In this document: positions 11,650-24,600 of the stretch, one piece after another
Layout: the number at the start of each line of letters is the position of its first letter
How positions within the stretch are numbered: position 1 is the stretch's first letter
Source of the DNA: Atrichornis clamosus
Lineage: Eukaryota > Chordata > Aves > Passeriformes > Menuridae
NCBI GenBank assembly: GCA_013400975.1
Contig: WBMZ01006374.1
Coordinates: forward strand, 1 to 64,000
DNA length: 64,000 nt
Direction of reading: 5' to 3'
The notes under the pieces: generated by a model
Databases searched by the model: none
Told to the model about the DNA's origin: nothing
The model's input: the letters and a program-made list of their open reading frames with translations, nothing else
Program-made: the position numbers and the translations under genes

Positions 11650-14600
11650 TTAAAAAAAAAAAAAGCTATTATATCTTTTTCTCTTCTAAGAGTAAAATCC
11701 TTTTTAAAATATGCACTTATTTATTACCATGGTGGCATAGGACGATGGTGAGCTGCTTTTAGACTATTTATAATTCTCAACTGCTGATCAGAAGTGATCA
11801 GCTGATGGTATAGATGGACAGAGCACCCTTGACGTGGATATCTGTCTTTGCTGACACATCTGTGCACTGTGCTTGTGCACCAACCCAAGACTGGAAGCCA
11901 AGGTAGGTAACAGGAGAAACCTGCAGCACCTCTCCCAAACACTCCTCGTAAGGAGGGAAACTAAACCCAGCACGTGCTAAGGTGAGATCCTGCTCCTGAC
12001 CAGTTCCTGGGGAAGCAGAGTGGATGGGGACTGTGTGTACTTGCAGTCAGCCCAGTGCCAAGAGCAGGTTTGTGGCACTCATGCTGTCACAAGGGACAGA
12101 GCTTTACGTGGGTTTCCTGCACAGACTCCCTTGGATGCTCAGTGCCTGTCTGTGTTTGCAGGTGCGAGGACTTTCCCAGCTCCAGGCATATCAGTTTATA
12201 GCCCGGAGTGCGAGTATAGTCCTGCCTGCCACCACGGGAGTTGAGCCATTTCCATACCAGGTGGGGCCCCCAGACACATCAAGAGTTCCCCACAGCAAGG
12301 GTGGAGGGAGACCTTGGCCAGATCTCTGGTCCCACATTTGCTCCACACATCCAGAGCATCCTCTAAGCATCCAGAGAGGAGGGTGGGGGACCAAGCCCAA
12401 AATGAGGATGAGTATGCCCTGTACCAGCCTTACTTAGCATTACCACAAGTTTAACTCACACAGCCCTGCTTTATTTCCCTGTCTTGTACAGTAATGCCTT
12501 TTCTATTGTGGCATTCAGCAAAGAAATCACATAGTCAATAATCCAGCAGCAAGGTACTTTGGATAAAGTGATGAGAAATGAATTAGGAAGGCAGTGAGGA
12601 CACTTCCCTACAAGAATACGTTCCTCGTGATCTGTGGACTCTCCACAAGAGCAAGCTCATTCCCAGGTTGCCCCAGACTGCTAATCAAATAATACTTCCA
12701 GCCTAAGATAGGCTGGTCTCTACTAGACACTGCACCCTCTGCAATGCCTGCAAACAGGTATGAAGCAACTCCCTGCTTTTACTTTTATAAGGAATCCTGC
12801 TGATTGCAGTAGAAACTTCCTAAAGACAGTGAATTTTAAAATGAACCCAAGGCAAAATGCTAACACTATAATTTTAAACCATAAATAAACATGCCTTAAA
12901 AAAAATCTGAAGTCAATTTGCAGTAACATCAGCTCCCCTCACTGGCTGGCTCCTCGCTCTGTAAGGAGTGGGGATGGCGCACATCAGCTGGACAGGGAAT
13001 GTCCCTCGACATCTGAAGGGGGTTTAAGGTCCCTCCCCAGCCTGACCATGGCGCAGATCAGAGCTGGTGACTGTCCAGCCCCAGCTCCCACCTCCTGCAT
13101 CCTTGAACCAAGATCCCCAGCTCCACTTCTGAGTTCCCTCTCATTTTGGCAGGCATCCAGGCCAGCTGCTAAAACAAATCTTTTTTTTTCTCCCCTGCGA
13201 GCCCTGATGTTCTCCTACTGGAGAAAGGTAGCAATAGTGGTGGTGTTTCTTGGCTTTCATCCTGGCTGTGTGATCCACCCCGAGCCACCTCGCCCCACGT
13301 CTCCAGCCCGCATTCCCAGGCTGCAGGATGAAGGAGAGCTCGCCGCCCGCCTCGCAGTCTCTTTGCTTCCAGGCACTAAGTAAATGTCAGCTTTTTTCAC
13401 TGTGTTACATACATTGTTAATTTTAAAAAGAAATCCAATATCATTGTTTTTCATGCTAGCTGAGGTGATTCTGAAATTTAATAAAAATAGTGGAATTTTT
13501 CATTAATGGCAGCCAGGGTTTAAGCCAGCACTAACTTTCCACAGCGGCAAGAGCAGATAAAAGGAGGTCATCCTCATCTTGTTACATTACAACTGTCCTC
13601 AGTCACAACTTCAATGGCAAAGAATTCAAATGCATTGCTTTTGCTTTACTGAATTAGCATAAATAAACTGGCACAAGGCACCTGTAAATGCTTTGGGGAA
13701 AGGGACACTCCAAGCACCTAAAAACATTACACCAAATAATGTTTTCTATACGACAGAAATGCAAGGGCAAGGAAATTGTGTGAAATATTCTTTCCTCGTC
13801 AGGTATTTTTCCCAATCCAGATCTGGCAGGGAGGAAAAAATTAGGGGCTATTAGGGTAGGAACAGGGCTAAAGCATCCTGTGGACTCATCCTGCTTCAGT
13901 GGAAGCCTATCCTAACAGGAATCCTTCTCCAGTGGGTACACAACCGCATTGCAGAGCAGGGAGGTGCATCACTCTTAGAGAAATTACTACACCGTAATCT
14001 GTAGTACGTGAATATCTTAAGAGTAGACACCAGCATGGACTTTGCCTTCCCTGACTGCAGCTCTGTGGTCTGCCACCACCACATGAAGGATGAAAACTAA
14101 GGGGAAGAATGTGAAAAAAATATTTTGCTTGCAAAGTATATTTTCTTTATGATTGTTATTGGAAAAAAAAAAAAAAGACCCCTACAGTAAAACTATGCTG
14201 TGAGGCATTTGTTCTTTTGACTTTGTTGCTGTAAAAGGCTCCCCAGGTCTTACCCATATCAGGGGTCAAAGTAAGTAAGGTCCTTCCTCTCCCCCAACTC
14301 TTCCATTACTAAATCAGCAGTTTATCATCCCTTCTCCCAAGGCCACCTCTGAGTGGCCAACTTACAGCATGTTAGCCGTCAGTGGAAAAATTGGGAAAGT
14401 CAGCCAGTGGCCATCCACACTGCACGTGGGACTCGGAGCAGTACCAGCAAGGTGCTCATCCCTCTCCCAGCCAGGCCATCTAGTCATCAAGGAAATGCTT
14501 TTCCTGAGCCTCTTTGTTGGACACAACCAGATAAAAACAAGAAGAAAGAACAATATCTGCTCTCTCCACAGTGGTGTTACCCCATGGACATTTGCAGTCC

Positions 14601-14935
14601 CTTTTAGATATAAAGATCCATGAAACTGCTCCTGAGGTTGGCAGGAAGGGGTGGTGATATGGAAAGCAGAGAGCAAACAACCCTCCCCAGTGAACTCCCA
14701 AAGAGCCTGCCCAACTCCAATACTCCAGTGTCCCACACACTTTTATTTTGGCATCTGTACCTTCCCATCAGCAAGACCTTTGTTTAACCCGAAAAATACG
14801 ACTCTTTTTTCCCCTTCTCCTTTGCTTCTGAGTCTGGCCTCTTGACGTTCAAAAGCCAAAGGGATCCCAGAATCCACTTCCTCTGAGCAAGAACACAGAC
14901 TGAAGTTTAGCCTCAGGTTCTGCCTCTGCCAGCAC
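11650..14935. other. Non-coding stretch, nothing recognised
   Basis: An A-run of about 14 lies near 11,650 and another near 14,163. Two overlapping plus-strand frames near 12,020-12,437 and a 111-codon frame near 13,048 lack domains. A few CpGs cluster at 13,280-13,350, but not enough for an island. Confidence 0.55.
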
Positions 14936-14939
14936 TGCG

Positions 14940-14963
14940 CTCTGATATTAGGAAATATCAGAG
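14940..14963. repeat. Perfect 10-bp inverted repeat with 4-nt loop
   Basis: CTCTGATATT and AATATCAGAG flank the loop AGGA. The match ends exactly at 10 bp. The stem is short and AT-rich. There is no T-run after it and no link to a transcript. Confidence 0.8.
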
Positions 14964-17160
14964 ATTACAGAGAAACCGAGAGCAGCACTTCTGTGGGAAG
15001 ACTGAAAAATGTGAATGGCTCTTTGCAGAACGGCCCTTCCTTTCTGCACACTTGCATTTCTAAGTTAAATTTGTCACCTATTTTCCCAGCTTGTCACCAC
15101 AAGCAAGGAACTTACTGCAGCAGGAAATTCACTGGGTTTTCCCAAATTTTTCCCGATTGATTCTCTCCCTCAGCATCGCTGGCGTGGTTCAGGGCAGAGC
15201 TTCCAGGCTGGCACATGGCACTTTGTGCTGGATCGCCCCAGCCACAGCAGCAAAAATCACTGGAAACTTTGGAATTGGAAATGGAAATTGGCAGTAATAT
15301 GTGATAATGAGGAAGACGGCTCCTGTCTCTGCTGCAGAAGCCTGACCTTTCAACAGAGCAAATGTCAGGGAGAGATACACAAATGTGTTTAGACCAATAT
15401 CAGTTGCTGCTCTGTGGGGGTGCTCACGCAGGCACACGGACAGCAAGGGATTTGCAGCCCTGTACACGCAGAGGGGCACCGTGCTGCAGGAAATATCCCT
15501 GGAAGTTGTGCCGGTAGGTGGGAAGGGACAGATCCTCACAACAGAACATGGGCCATGCATACCGTGGATTCGGTGCATCCATACCTCCCAACACCAGCTC
15601 ACACAGAGCACATAACACTCGGTCTTTCCACTGGTCCAGACTTCCTTCACCTGAAACAATTGTGGTTTCCAGAGCTGCCACAAAGGGCCGAGCTTGCAAA
15701 TGGGTCCGTGGGAGATGAGTCAGGTTGTGAACCAGAGTCAAAAGCCAGATGGGCAGCTGGCTTGGGTAGGGACGTGAATCCATTGTTTGGGATTCAAGGC
15801 TTAGCTTATGGCCCTCACCTGCACACCTGGAACATCTTGGAGCCTCCACATACTCTTCTCAAATGCTACTTTAGTTCCCCTGTCAATTAAAGAAGAGCTA
15901 CCACTATTCTGGGAAGAGAAGTAGAATAGAGATCTGCTTCTTACTCTTCCCACACTAAGATGAGAACATCTGGCACAGCAACAACACAGAGCAGACCTGT
16001 GTGATCCCAGGCATCCATCCACCTCTCTTCCTCAGTCCTAGGAAGTCTAACAGGCCACCTTTCTAAAAACCCACCCTCGGCATCCAAGCGAGCCCTTAAA
16101 TTAAATCCAATTGAATTCATCGGATTCCTTCCCTAAGAGGAGCTGCACCTACGTAAAGGAGGCCAACACAACCAGCTCCTCAGCACAGAGCCCATCAGGC
16201 CAGGGAGTGCATTCAACCAGTGCCACCAACAACCTGCCTGCTCAGACTGGAGGACACCAGGCACCTCTGGGCACTTGGTCTGCCTAATTTCTAACGTGCA
16301 ATTAGAGGGTGGGTGAGTGTGTCTAGGAGTGTGCACACAGAGTCAGCACCCTTCAGTTCCTTTTGAACAGTGCCACAGCAAGGCAGGAATGTTGGTACCC
16401 AAATCCAAACACTGGGAAATGAGTGACTCCAGTGCCCAAAACCCTGCATGCCTACCTTGGAGCTCCCATGGCTGCATTTCTTGCTCTGGGGAGGAAAGCC
16501 AGGGTAGCAGAGATGCACATAATTGATCATTAGCTCTGCTCTAGCCTTGCAGCAGAGCTGCTCTCCTTGGGAGAGGGATCTGCAGGGAGCATCCCAGTAT
16601 CCCTGGGTGAAGGCATGTGGGTGACACACCGAGGGGCCTGGCTGGTCCATCGGGGCCAGGAGAAGCAGCAGCAAGGGAGAAGTCCAAGATGACAGCAAGG
16701 TACAGTTACAAATTGTTGTGCTTCCCGAGTTGCTAATGCTGTTGGGGGATAGGAAAAGGTAATAAGCAGAATTTTCTAGGAAGCACGCTGAAAATAAGGT
16801 ACTAAGAAAAGTCACTGAAAATGTCAGGCAAGCCAACAGGGAAAGGTCCAAGGAGCAAGCAAAAGCACAGCATATACTTTTTCATCTATTCAATCTGACC
16901 CTGGGCCCGGTGCCACAATCTTTTTAAGGTTAGTGGTGGGAAAGCTGCCTTTTGAATGTTTGCAGAGGCCTATTAACATCCTGTGCTGAGGAACCTTAAA
17001 CCCCAGGTAGTATTTCAGAGGAAATGGACAGCACAAAACACAGACTGAAAATTAACCACAGCAGACCCCAGGCCTAAATAAGTTCCACTAGCCCTTTCTG
17101 AAATCACTTAAAGGCTTTCCTTCCAGTTGGACTCCTGCCCAACCACTTTAATAGGTGCAG
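14964..17160. other. Non-coding stretch with chance ORFs
   Basis: Minus-strand frames of 164 codons (15,189-15,683) and 186 codons (16,291-16,851) occur here. Plus-strand frames of comparable size overlap the first. The second has a hydrophobic, Ser/Leu-rich start but no recognisable domain or conserved cysteine pattern. I read both as chance frames. Confidence 0.5.
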
Positions 17161-17165
17161 CAGGC

Positions 17166-17225
17166 AGGGGGGAAAAAAAAAGGAGGGGGGGGAGAAAAGA
17201 GAGAAAAATAAAAGGGAAAAAGAAA
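17166..17225 (+). repeat. Homopurine (G/A) tract
   Basis: An unbroken purine run of about 43 bases (17,166-17,208) is followed, after one T, by another A/G run of about 13 bases. It includes six- and eight-G runs. Long homopurine tracts can adopt triplex or G-rich structures. It may equally be neutral low-complexity DNA. Confidence 0.8.
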
Positions 17226-17539
17226 CCTATTTGGCCCAGTAATTTAAACATTCTTTGCAAAATAATAATAAAGTAAAAAAAAACCCAGCAGTTTAACAAA
17301 AATTGCAAGTGTAGCAGGATCGGGAGGGTAACTTGGTGAAATTCTCTGCGGATGGCTGCAAACCTCTAATGGAAAGTTGTGTAAGTGGCTGAGGCCAAAG
17401 TAGGCATTAATTACAATGAAAAATCAGTTTAGTGCAGGCCACAACTAAATTGGAAGCTGGTCCTCTAGGTAAAACAAAGAAAGTGAACAGAAGCTTTAGA
17501 TTTGATTACATGGCAATACAAGAAAAATGTGCTGTATGT

Positions 17540-17850
17540 TGTCTATTATTAAAGCTGCTTTTGGGCCTTCTGTGTGCGCCTAAGGGATTTTAATAAAAAA
17601 TTAGTAATAACCCTGCTGCCCTGGCTCGCTGCGGCTTTTGGCGTGTTTGTGGGTACAAGGCTGCTCCTGCAGTACAAATTAAGTCACTTTAGACAAGCAA
17701 CCTTGAAAGCATTATGTGATAAGTTCAAGCAGCGCACTCCGACTCCGAGAGGACACAGTCTCTTTCTGGAGGCCAGCTCTGGGTTTAGAGGCTGCAATAC
17801 AATTTCGTCAGGAAAGAAACCCCACAACTGCTATATTTGTCTTTGATTAT
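17540..17850. promoter_or_regulatory. Candidate regulatory block
   Basis: TATTATTAAAG, TTTTAATAAAAAATTAGTAATAA and AAATTAAG motifs surround a more GC-rich centre. A 90-codon frame crosses the block but shows no domain. I infer an enhancer-like element from composition alone. Confidence 0.28.
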
Positions 17851-20480
17851 TCTTGGCAACACTAGAAATACATATCCAGGTTCATAAACACTCTATAAGT
17901 GTATAAAATACTGCAAAAGAGTGAGTTAATGGCAAAAAGTCACCATTAACAGATTTTTTTTTTTTACGAATGCTAACTCTATAACCTCCTTTACATTGAT
18001 GTAATGCTACTAATAACATTGTCTTTATTGCTAATATCAGCACTTGGTCCTTGGCATGGCTGGATACAACTAAGCCAGGAAAGTTTACCTGGATTCGTTT
18101 AAAAATACAAAAAACCCCACTCTCCCAACTTTTTAAAGGTAACTTTTCTAATCCCTATGCCAGAGGTATTTATTTTAAGATTATATGAATTATGTTCTTT
18201 CTACTCCAGGATATCCACACCTCAGTGGATCCAATTCTGCCACCAGGTCCCTGTTTAAAATTTCCTATAAACTAAAGGCAAAATTTGCTGTATGCAGAAT
18301 TTTCTAACATCCAGGGAAATAAGGGAAAAAAGGAAAAAATACTGTAGGGCTACAAAAACAAGGAAACATGTAGGAGAACAAGCACCTTTGTGTGTCCTTG
18401 GTGGTGGGCAGCTGCTCCAGTGGGTCCCCATCCCTCCAGCACAACATGCTGGGGATGAGGGATTGTACAGCTCCTGGATGGATGAAAATTTGGATTTTTT
18501 TATGTCATAGACTTTGGTCATGTCCTAGAAGCACTGCCCAGCCCCAAAACCCTGCCTGGGTAGGAGTGTGTCTGTATTCCTGTATTATCAATGTTTGCTA
18601 TTCCACTATGAGTTGCATCAGGTTTCTGTGATCTGTACTAAAGAGCCTCCTCCTGGGTTATTTCTCCCCCTTCAAGCCCACATTTACCACTCTTGTTCCC
18701 TGAAAAGCACAATATGAAGAAAGCATGCAATTTCTTCCTAAAGTTACCAAGCAAGAAGGAAGGGGAAAAACAAAAAGGAAAAAAAAAAAGACAGGTGGTG
18801 AGGGGAGGAGAAACAGCAAAAGATCTGCCATCAGTTTAATTCCACAAATTTTAAAGCCACCTCATTTGCTCATTTTTCAAATCTGATTCACAACTGGGTG
18901 TGTTAGGTTGATAATTTGGCAACTCTCATGCTAAGCCCAGTGTCTCCAGGAGCTGTTCCTGGGGAGAGCAGGGCTAACAGGCATGTGCAGCCCATAACCT
19001 GGGCTCCTACTGCCCATCAATGTGACACGGACAGCGATGTCCCCGAGTGCTGTGACAAGGAAAAGGGGCTCCTCTCTGTAGCGTGACCTAGATGTGACCT
19101 GGAAGAGTGCTGGAAAAGAAACAACTTTGGCTTTCAGCACTTTGTCACACGGACGAGTCGGGCTTCAAAATCCCTTTATCCCAGTCACATGTGGCTGCAT
19201 GTCCGGATTCACGGCACCGTGTGCCACACAGTCCCGGCTCGGACCGACACCTTCCCTCCTTCCTGCTGCACTTGGCATGTTTTGCAGGGTCAGGCAAGGC
19301 TGTCACAAGAAAGGACGATCCCAGTTCTCTGTTTCGATGGCCAGCAGAGCTGTTTTACAGCACCGAACCCAGTTACTTAAAAGAAGTTGGGACATGAGTA
19401 CTGAAAGAAGATTTCTTTCTGAAAACAAAGCAAACCCAACATTGTAACCTCCAAGTTCCTCTAGAGCAGGGGAGTGCTGGCTCATCCCCGTTATGCACTG
19501 ACTGCCCCTACTGCAGCCTTCTCTCCATGAAAGGATGAGCAGAAAGGATTTCCTTGGGAAAACCTGACAGCACTCAGCACAGCCAAGGCGTCTCATGCAC
19601 CTGAGTGCTGAGGTTGTGCAGCTCTAAGGGAGGAGATTGGGAAAACCAAACCATGGTGCCAAACATTTCCCAGCAGCTCTCCCTTTAATCCATCAGGAGC
19701 AATGGGGTCACTCAGTGGTGGTCTGCAGTGGCAGCAGCCAGTGCCAGACACCAGCCCAAGAGATAAACCCCATGGCTGGCAAGCGAGGAACAGGGCTGCC
19801 AGCGGACATTGGAATAAGCCTGATGTAGCTGGAATACTAAAAGAACCCAGAATAAATCTTTGCATACAACATGTGCACCTGTAGATACACACACATTTTG
19901 CAACACATCCGAGTTTGGAACATGTTAGAGCATCAATGTTTCCCTGGAAGGTACATCCATGTCCTTTCTCTTTCTTTCCAAGCGTGTTTACTTTTCCTCA
20001 TGAAAAGCCACAGCCTTTGAGGCTGCCTGGCACCACATCTGCTCAGTGGTCTCCAGAATCAAGTCTCTTTCTGCAGCATCTCTTATGCTAAGATCTGTGA
20101 AAAAACAATGTGGGGGAAGAAAAAAAAACCAAGAAAAAAAAAAACCAACTAAAAACTTTTGTCTGTGGATTCAAAAGAACCCTCTTCATGCCAGATTCAT
20201 CTACATTAAATTGGTCATGACCTTCCAGGTGTCTTTAAGGTTGAAGTGTTTGCTGGACCATTTAAAGCTCCTCTCCCGGGCTCCTGCGACCCTCCTGACA
20301 TGGAGAGCTGGGCTTTTAAGAGTGTAGCCACCTTGTCAATGCTCAGAGGTCACTAATAGCCTGCCTTGGGCCTTCCAGCGGGTCGCGTTCGGCTTGCTAG
20401 CCCAACACAAAGGAAAAGGAGAGGAAAGCTGGGGAGGGGGGATAATTATCATTCTTCCTCTCCACCCCCCCTCTCCAGGC
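17851..20480. other. Non-coding stretch, nothing recognised
   Basis: There are several short A-runs (near 18,780 and 20,120-20,150). The 117-codon frame at 19,094 is crossed by other plus-strand and minus-strand frames. No gene, RNA or repeat family was recognised. Confidence 0.55.
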
Positions 20481-20499
20481 TGAGAGTTATGCTCCATGT

Positions 20500-21200
20500 C
20501 ACTGTGTTAATGCGCTTGCATCCAGGGAGACACATAATGCTCCTCTCAGCCCTGTTTATTAGTGAGATCCATTTGCGAAAGGCCCTTCTTTTGTACCACA
20601 ATATGAATGTGCTTTGATGGCAAATAATTACGCTAGTCCTTTTGACATGAGGATCCACAGGCTGCCCTAGTTAAGCCAGTAATTAGCCTGTCCTCCTTTT
20701 TTTTTTTTTTATTATTATTGAGAAACTACAAATTATCCTCATATGAGCACTGGCCATTGCTTTTTCTCTTTTCTATTCTGCCTCTCGCTCTCTCCCTCTC
20801 CCCTTGTATCTCTCGGCACTTTGGATAAGGGGAATGCAGCTGCACTAGAGCAAGATAAAGCTCCGCCATCAAGATGATGAACAATTTGGATGAAGAGGCT
20901 TCGAGATGAACACAAAAGCTGAAGAAGTGCGGCTGATGCAGCCCCGGACAGCTGAAGAATGCTGCAGTCTGCAGATGAATAGCCCTCATTTGTGAATATA
21001 CAGATTTTCCATGATGAATAAAAACTGAGTGTAGGTCACAATAAATAAACTTTTTTTTTTCCCCTTCTTCTCAAATAATAATTCAGGTTCCCGGCACCAA
21101 ACAGCTGTAAATTGAAGGTTGTGCTTAGTTTTCTCAACTCTCAAAGGGGATAATTAAGCTAAGCTCATATTGTTTGATATATTAGCGTAATGATGAGCTA
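20500..21200. promoter_or_regulatory. Candidate regulatory block with homeodomain-type motifs
   Basis: Motifs include GCAAATAATTACGC (about 20,620), CCAGTAATTAGCC (about 20,675) and several ATGAATA and AATAAA cores toward 21,050. A T-run with ATT repeats (20,697-20,719) and a pyrimidine-rich segment (20,758-20,814) interrupt it. The mixture of TAATTA sites and intact-looking sequence without repeats suggests a distal enhancer. This is inference. Confidence 0.32.
20697..20719. repeat. Poly-T plus (ATT)3
   Basis: A run of 14 T is followed by three ATT units. Confidence 0.85.
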
Positions 21201-23420
21201 CTATATTCTGGCTTGTTTCGAGTTATTTTAGGGGGGTTTTTTTTCCTATTATCTTTTTTCTTAAATTACATTTCAAATACATTTTAAATGTAGAAACAGC
21301 ATTTCTGAAACACAGTTGCCCTGTGTTTGGGTCTATCTGGAATGTATTCATATAACATTTAATTAAAGATGCTACATTCCCCCTCTTTTTTTTGGAAAAA
21401 AGAGTGGAGGTAAAAAGTATTGACATTATTTGACTGGTCCTGACATAATCTCACTCAGCTGCCAAACCTTTATCCTTATTGGTGCAAGACAGTCAGAGGT
21501 GGCTGTATTCTTTATCAATACAGTCATTAACCTTCTAGAACTTCAGGAGTGGTGTTCCTTGGCAACCACAAAAACTCTTCAGCCCCCCTAATTTTTTCAT
21601 AATTTCATCTGAAGATCAACAGAGGGCAAATATAATTTCTGATTTTACCTGTAACCTGGGGTTTACATACACAGACTGGCAGAGTTCAGCTTTTTAGGAC
21701 AGCTGACCAGATTTGGGGCCTCTAAGAAGTTTAAAATGCCTGCAAGTTGAAGAGATGTTTTGGGAAGCAGAGTAAAAGTGAAGGAAGCCCACAAACCTGA
21801 GTGCAGGTAGAAAGCAATGGTTCCAAACACGCTCATAAAAGTAGGATACACAGTGGAAGCAGTAGTAATGAGTAGAACCACTCATTAAAAGCATTTGATA
21901 TATTGTCATTTTCCAAGCTAGAACCACACATGAAGCCTTTTCTCCATACTCACAACCCAGAAAAATCTGAATAACCTCCCTTCTAAAGATCCTAAATTTC
22001 AGTTCTGTGCTACAGATTATATTAGAGAAGAAGGAAATCAGGGAGCAGCACAGTGATTTGACTTTCAATATTGAGTAGAAAGTTCTGCTAACCTAAGTCA
22101 AACAGACTTTTCCTCTTACCCATGTTTTGAGAATTAAATCCCCCAGAACATTCCATTTGTTTATATTCTAAGGCTATGGCACAGCTTCATAACATGGTGA
22201 GAAGAGACAGTGCAAATATTTCAGGAAAAAAATAAGATTATCCTACATCTTGACCTGTTTCTGGAACCAATGTCAAGCCACATGTTTTTTATGGTTCAAA
22301 AATGTGTGTGAATTGTTCCTTTCATCTCTAGTTTGGGATCAAAGGGAGACCAGCTCCTGTGATATTTACAGCATGCCTGGAAAGAAACCCCAGGAATCTT
22401 CCACCAAAGCCTTTTCCTCTGAGTTTTCTGAGTTGCTCTGCATGGCCAAGACACGGACATGGGGTGGGTGAGCATTGGGGTGGCAGTGCCAAACACTTCC
22501 CGCTCTCCCAGCCTCCGTGGTGATGCACCATCCTGATTTCCCAAGGAGGGTGATAAATTCCACTGTCATTTGCTTGACATGTTGTCGTACTGCAAGGAGA
22601 AGCCCAAACTCTGAGGATTTCCGTGGGTTCAGGATCACATTCCCTGCCTGCATTACAACCCCAGCGTGGTCTGCTCTAAAGCTTTGCCCATAATCCACTG
22701 TCCTTGTGCTCATCCCATCAAACAGCAATGGGATGTCACCACGGATGAGGTGAGGCCCAACTTTCTCCTCCTGGGCACATCCACAAGACACTATTCACAA
22801 GTGTGTAAGGAAGACCAATTAATCAGAAATTGCAAAGGAGGGGCAGAGGAGAAGAAAAAGACAAAAAAGGAAATTGTTTTATTCCCCCACCTGGGAGAAA
22901 ATTCCCACTGGCCACTCACTCCAAGAAAACACTGCAACCATCCTGATCCAAAGGCCATCAGAGACCACGAGTTTTTCCAACTGCTCCAAGGGAGTTTCAA
23001 CCAGGTCATTACTAAACCCAGAGAAAAATAAAATGCAGGGCTTTGCAGTGCTGTGTATCAGAGAAAAGCAGGGAACCACACGTGTCCCTAAGGATCACAG
23101 CTGCCAGGGCCCTCTGGGTTTCTCCACAGTGGCACTGCCGATGGTCAAACAGGCTTGCATTATCATCTAGAGCCCATCCAGTACTTAAACTGATGATGAA
23201 TTTCCATTCATGCTTGCAGTAATGGCTGAACATTTATTAACTCTTTTCTCACTCATTATCTGCCTCCTTAAAAGGGTGCTTACAGCAAATCTGGGATCAA
23301 TAGTTAGGAAAACAGATTTCTCATTTGACAGCTGTGTAAAAACACACCTTTAATTTGATAGGGCTCTGTATAGGCTCTGCTTATCAATTAAAGATTTATT
23401 TTTTGAACGACCATGACATT
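21200..23420. other. Non-coding stretch, nothing recognised
   Basis: The frames of 124, 141 and 121 codons here (about 21,694, 22,366 and 22,666) overlap others on the same or opposite strand and show no domain. No repeat family was recognised. Confidence 0.55.
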
Positions 23421-23423
23421 ATT

Positions 23424-23605
23424 ACTTATATTTTTGTTAGGACCCTGAATTCCTCACCAGAGCTATGCTGTGCTAGGGCCTGTACGTGGTTGTAATAAGA
23501 GAGAAGGAGAAGGCAGCTCCTGCTCTAAAGAGGTTGCAATTTTCACATGTAAGAGACAAAGAAGTGCAGATAAACCATCCAGGAGGCAGGAAGGGTTGAG
23601 GACAA
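23424..23605 (-). mobile_element. Ancient L3/CR1-like (or MIR-like) retroposon fragment
   Basis: Read on the plus strand, it has the landmarks of a widespread amniote repeat in reverse orientation. An ATTATTACTTAT-type tail comes first, then GGACCCTGAATT, GTGCTAGGGCCTGTAC, and CAGCTCCTGCTCTAAAGAGG before TTGCAAT. The last part matches the usual 'cagtccctgccc(t)aaagagcttacaatct' signature as I recall it. Divergence is high, so it is old. The exact family name needs a repeat library. Confidence 0.6.
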
Positions 23606-24460
23606 AGTAAAGGTGAAAAAAAACCCCAAACAACCCTGTTACGTTTAGTAAGTTCAGCCTCAGTTTATGGTATTATAGGATTTCAATATTTTTCAGATTA
23701 TGCAATCTGATTTAATAATCAGTTGCTCAATATAACTCTTGTTCTTCCTCATCTCTGCTGGAAGAGTGGATGAAGGAAAAAGGCACTCGTGGCCTAGTGG
23801 GAAGCTCTGCTCTCACATTCAAAAGTTAAGACTGACCCAAGGGATCATCAATCAGTAGCTCACTTTAAAATTCTCTTTAAAATGTTTTACTAGCTCACTT
23901 TACTTGGCATTTTTATCACTATCTATATCTCTAAAGCAGTGATATAATTAGTAAAGCTATTAATGTTTAGTCTTACAAAAGCTACAAATATCTATAAATC
24001 TGGCTTACAGCAAAATAAATAATGACAATAATTCTGTCAAGCATCAATATAATTTGCTGGACAGCATTGTGTAAACCAAGCAAATATCTGAACCATTAAT
24101 GAGCTTAATCTGTGCCATTTAACTGCCCCTTCAGTAAATTGTTCTGCAGGCCAGAGAGGAGTGTCCAGCTTAGTAACTCTCCAGACTTCCCTCCTCTCCC
24201 AGTATTTGCTTTCCCACAAAAGTGACTGGCCTGACTTTACCCAATTCCGCCTTACACTCTCCTACAACTTGAGTCAAAATCTCTTATCAAATGTGTGGGA
24301 AAGGGTTTTTTTCTCTATCCTTGTAGAACTCTCAGTTTTCAGAGATGCTGATGTTCCGCATGGACCAACAATCCTTAGGAGAAAAACTCAAATAAAGCAA
24401 AAAACATGCCACCAGAAAAAAACCTTCCCTTTTCTTTTTTTTCCCCTGACAATAGTCACT
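23606..24460. other. AT-rich non-coding stretch
   Basis: An 11-bp direct repeat (AGCTCACTTTA at about 23,858 and 23,893) is the only internal structure noted. No gene or RNA was recognised. Confidence 0.5.
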
Positions 24461-24461
24461 T

Positions 24462-24600
24462 TCTAGTGGTGAGGGCGTTCACTCAGGACAAGAAAAAGTC
24501 AGTTATAAGACTCTGCTCAGCTTGGTTCAAACCCGTAACAGGAATCTGGGTCCCAGCATCTTCGCCTTAGGGTTAGGCTCTCTCATTCAAGCCAAAATTT
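24462..24600 (+). mobile_element. tRNA-derived SINE fragment
   Basis: The start resembles a tRNA A box (TAGTGGTGAGGGCGTTCACT). Some 40-50 bases later comes a B-box-like GGTTCAAACCC (24,524-24,534), which matches 9 of 11 positions of the pol III B box. The A-to-B spacing and the following sequence do not fold into an intact tRNA, so this is a decayed SINE head and not a tRNA gene. It resembles old amniote tRNA-SINEs. Confidence 0.5.

Noticed and set aside
16291..16851. 186-codon minus-strand frame with a hydrophobic start
   Set aside because: It looks like a secreted or membrane protein start, but the rest is unstructured Ser/Leu/Pro text with no family and no splice context.
23788..23840. 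GGCCTAGTGGGAAGCTCTGC resembling a tRNA A box
   Set aside because: No B box at the right distance and no cloverleaf.
24462..24540. Possible tRNA gene
   Set aside because: A- and B-box-like segments are present, but no acceptor stem or anticodon arm pairs properly. It is better read as a SINE head.
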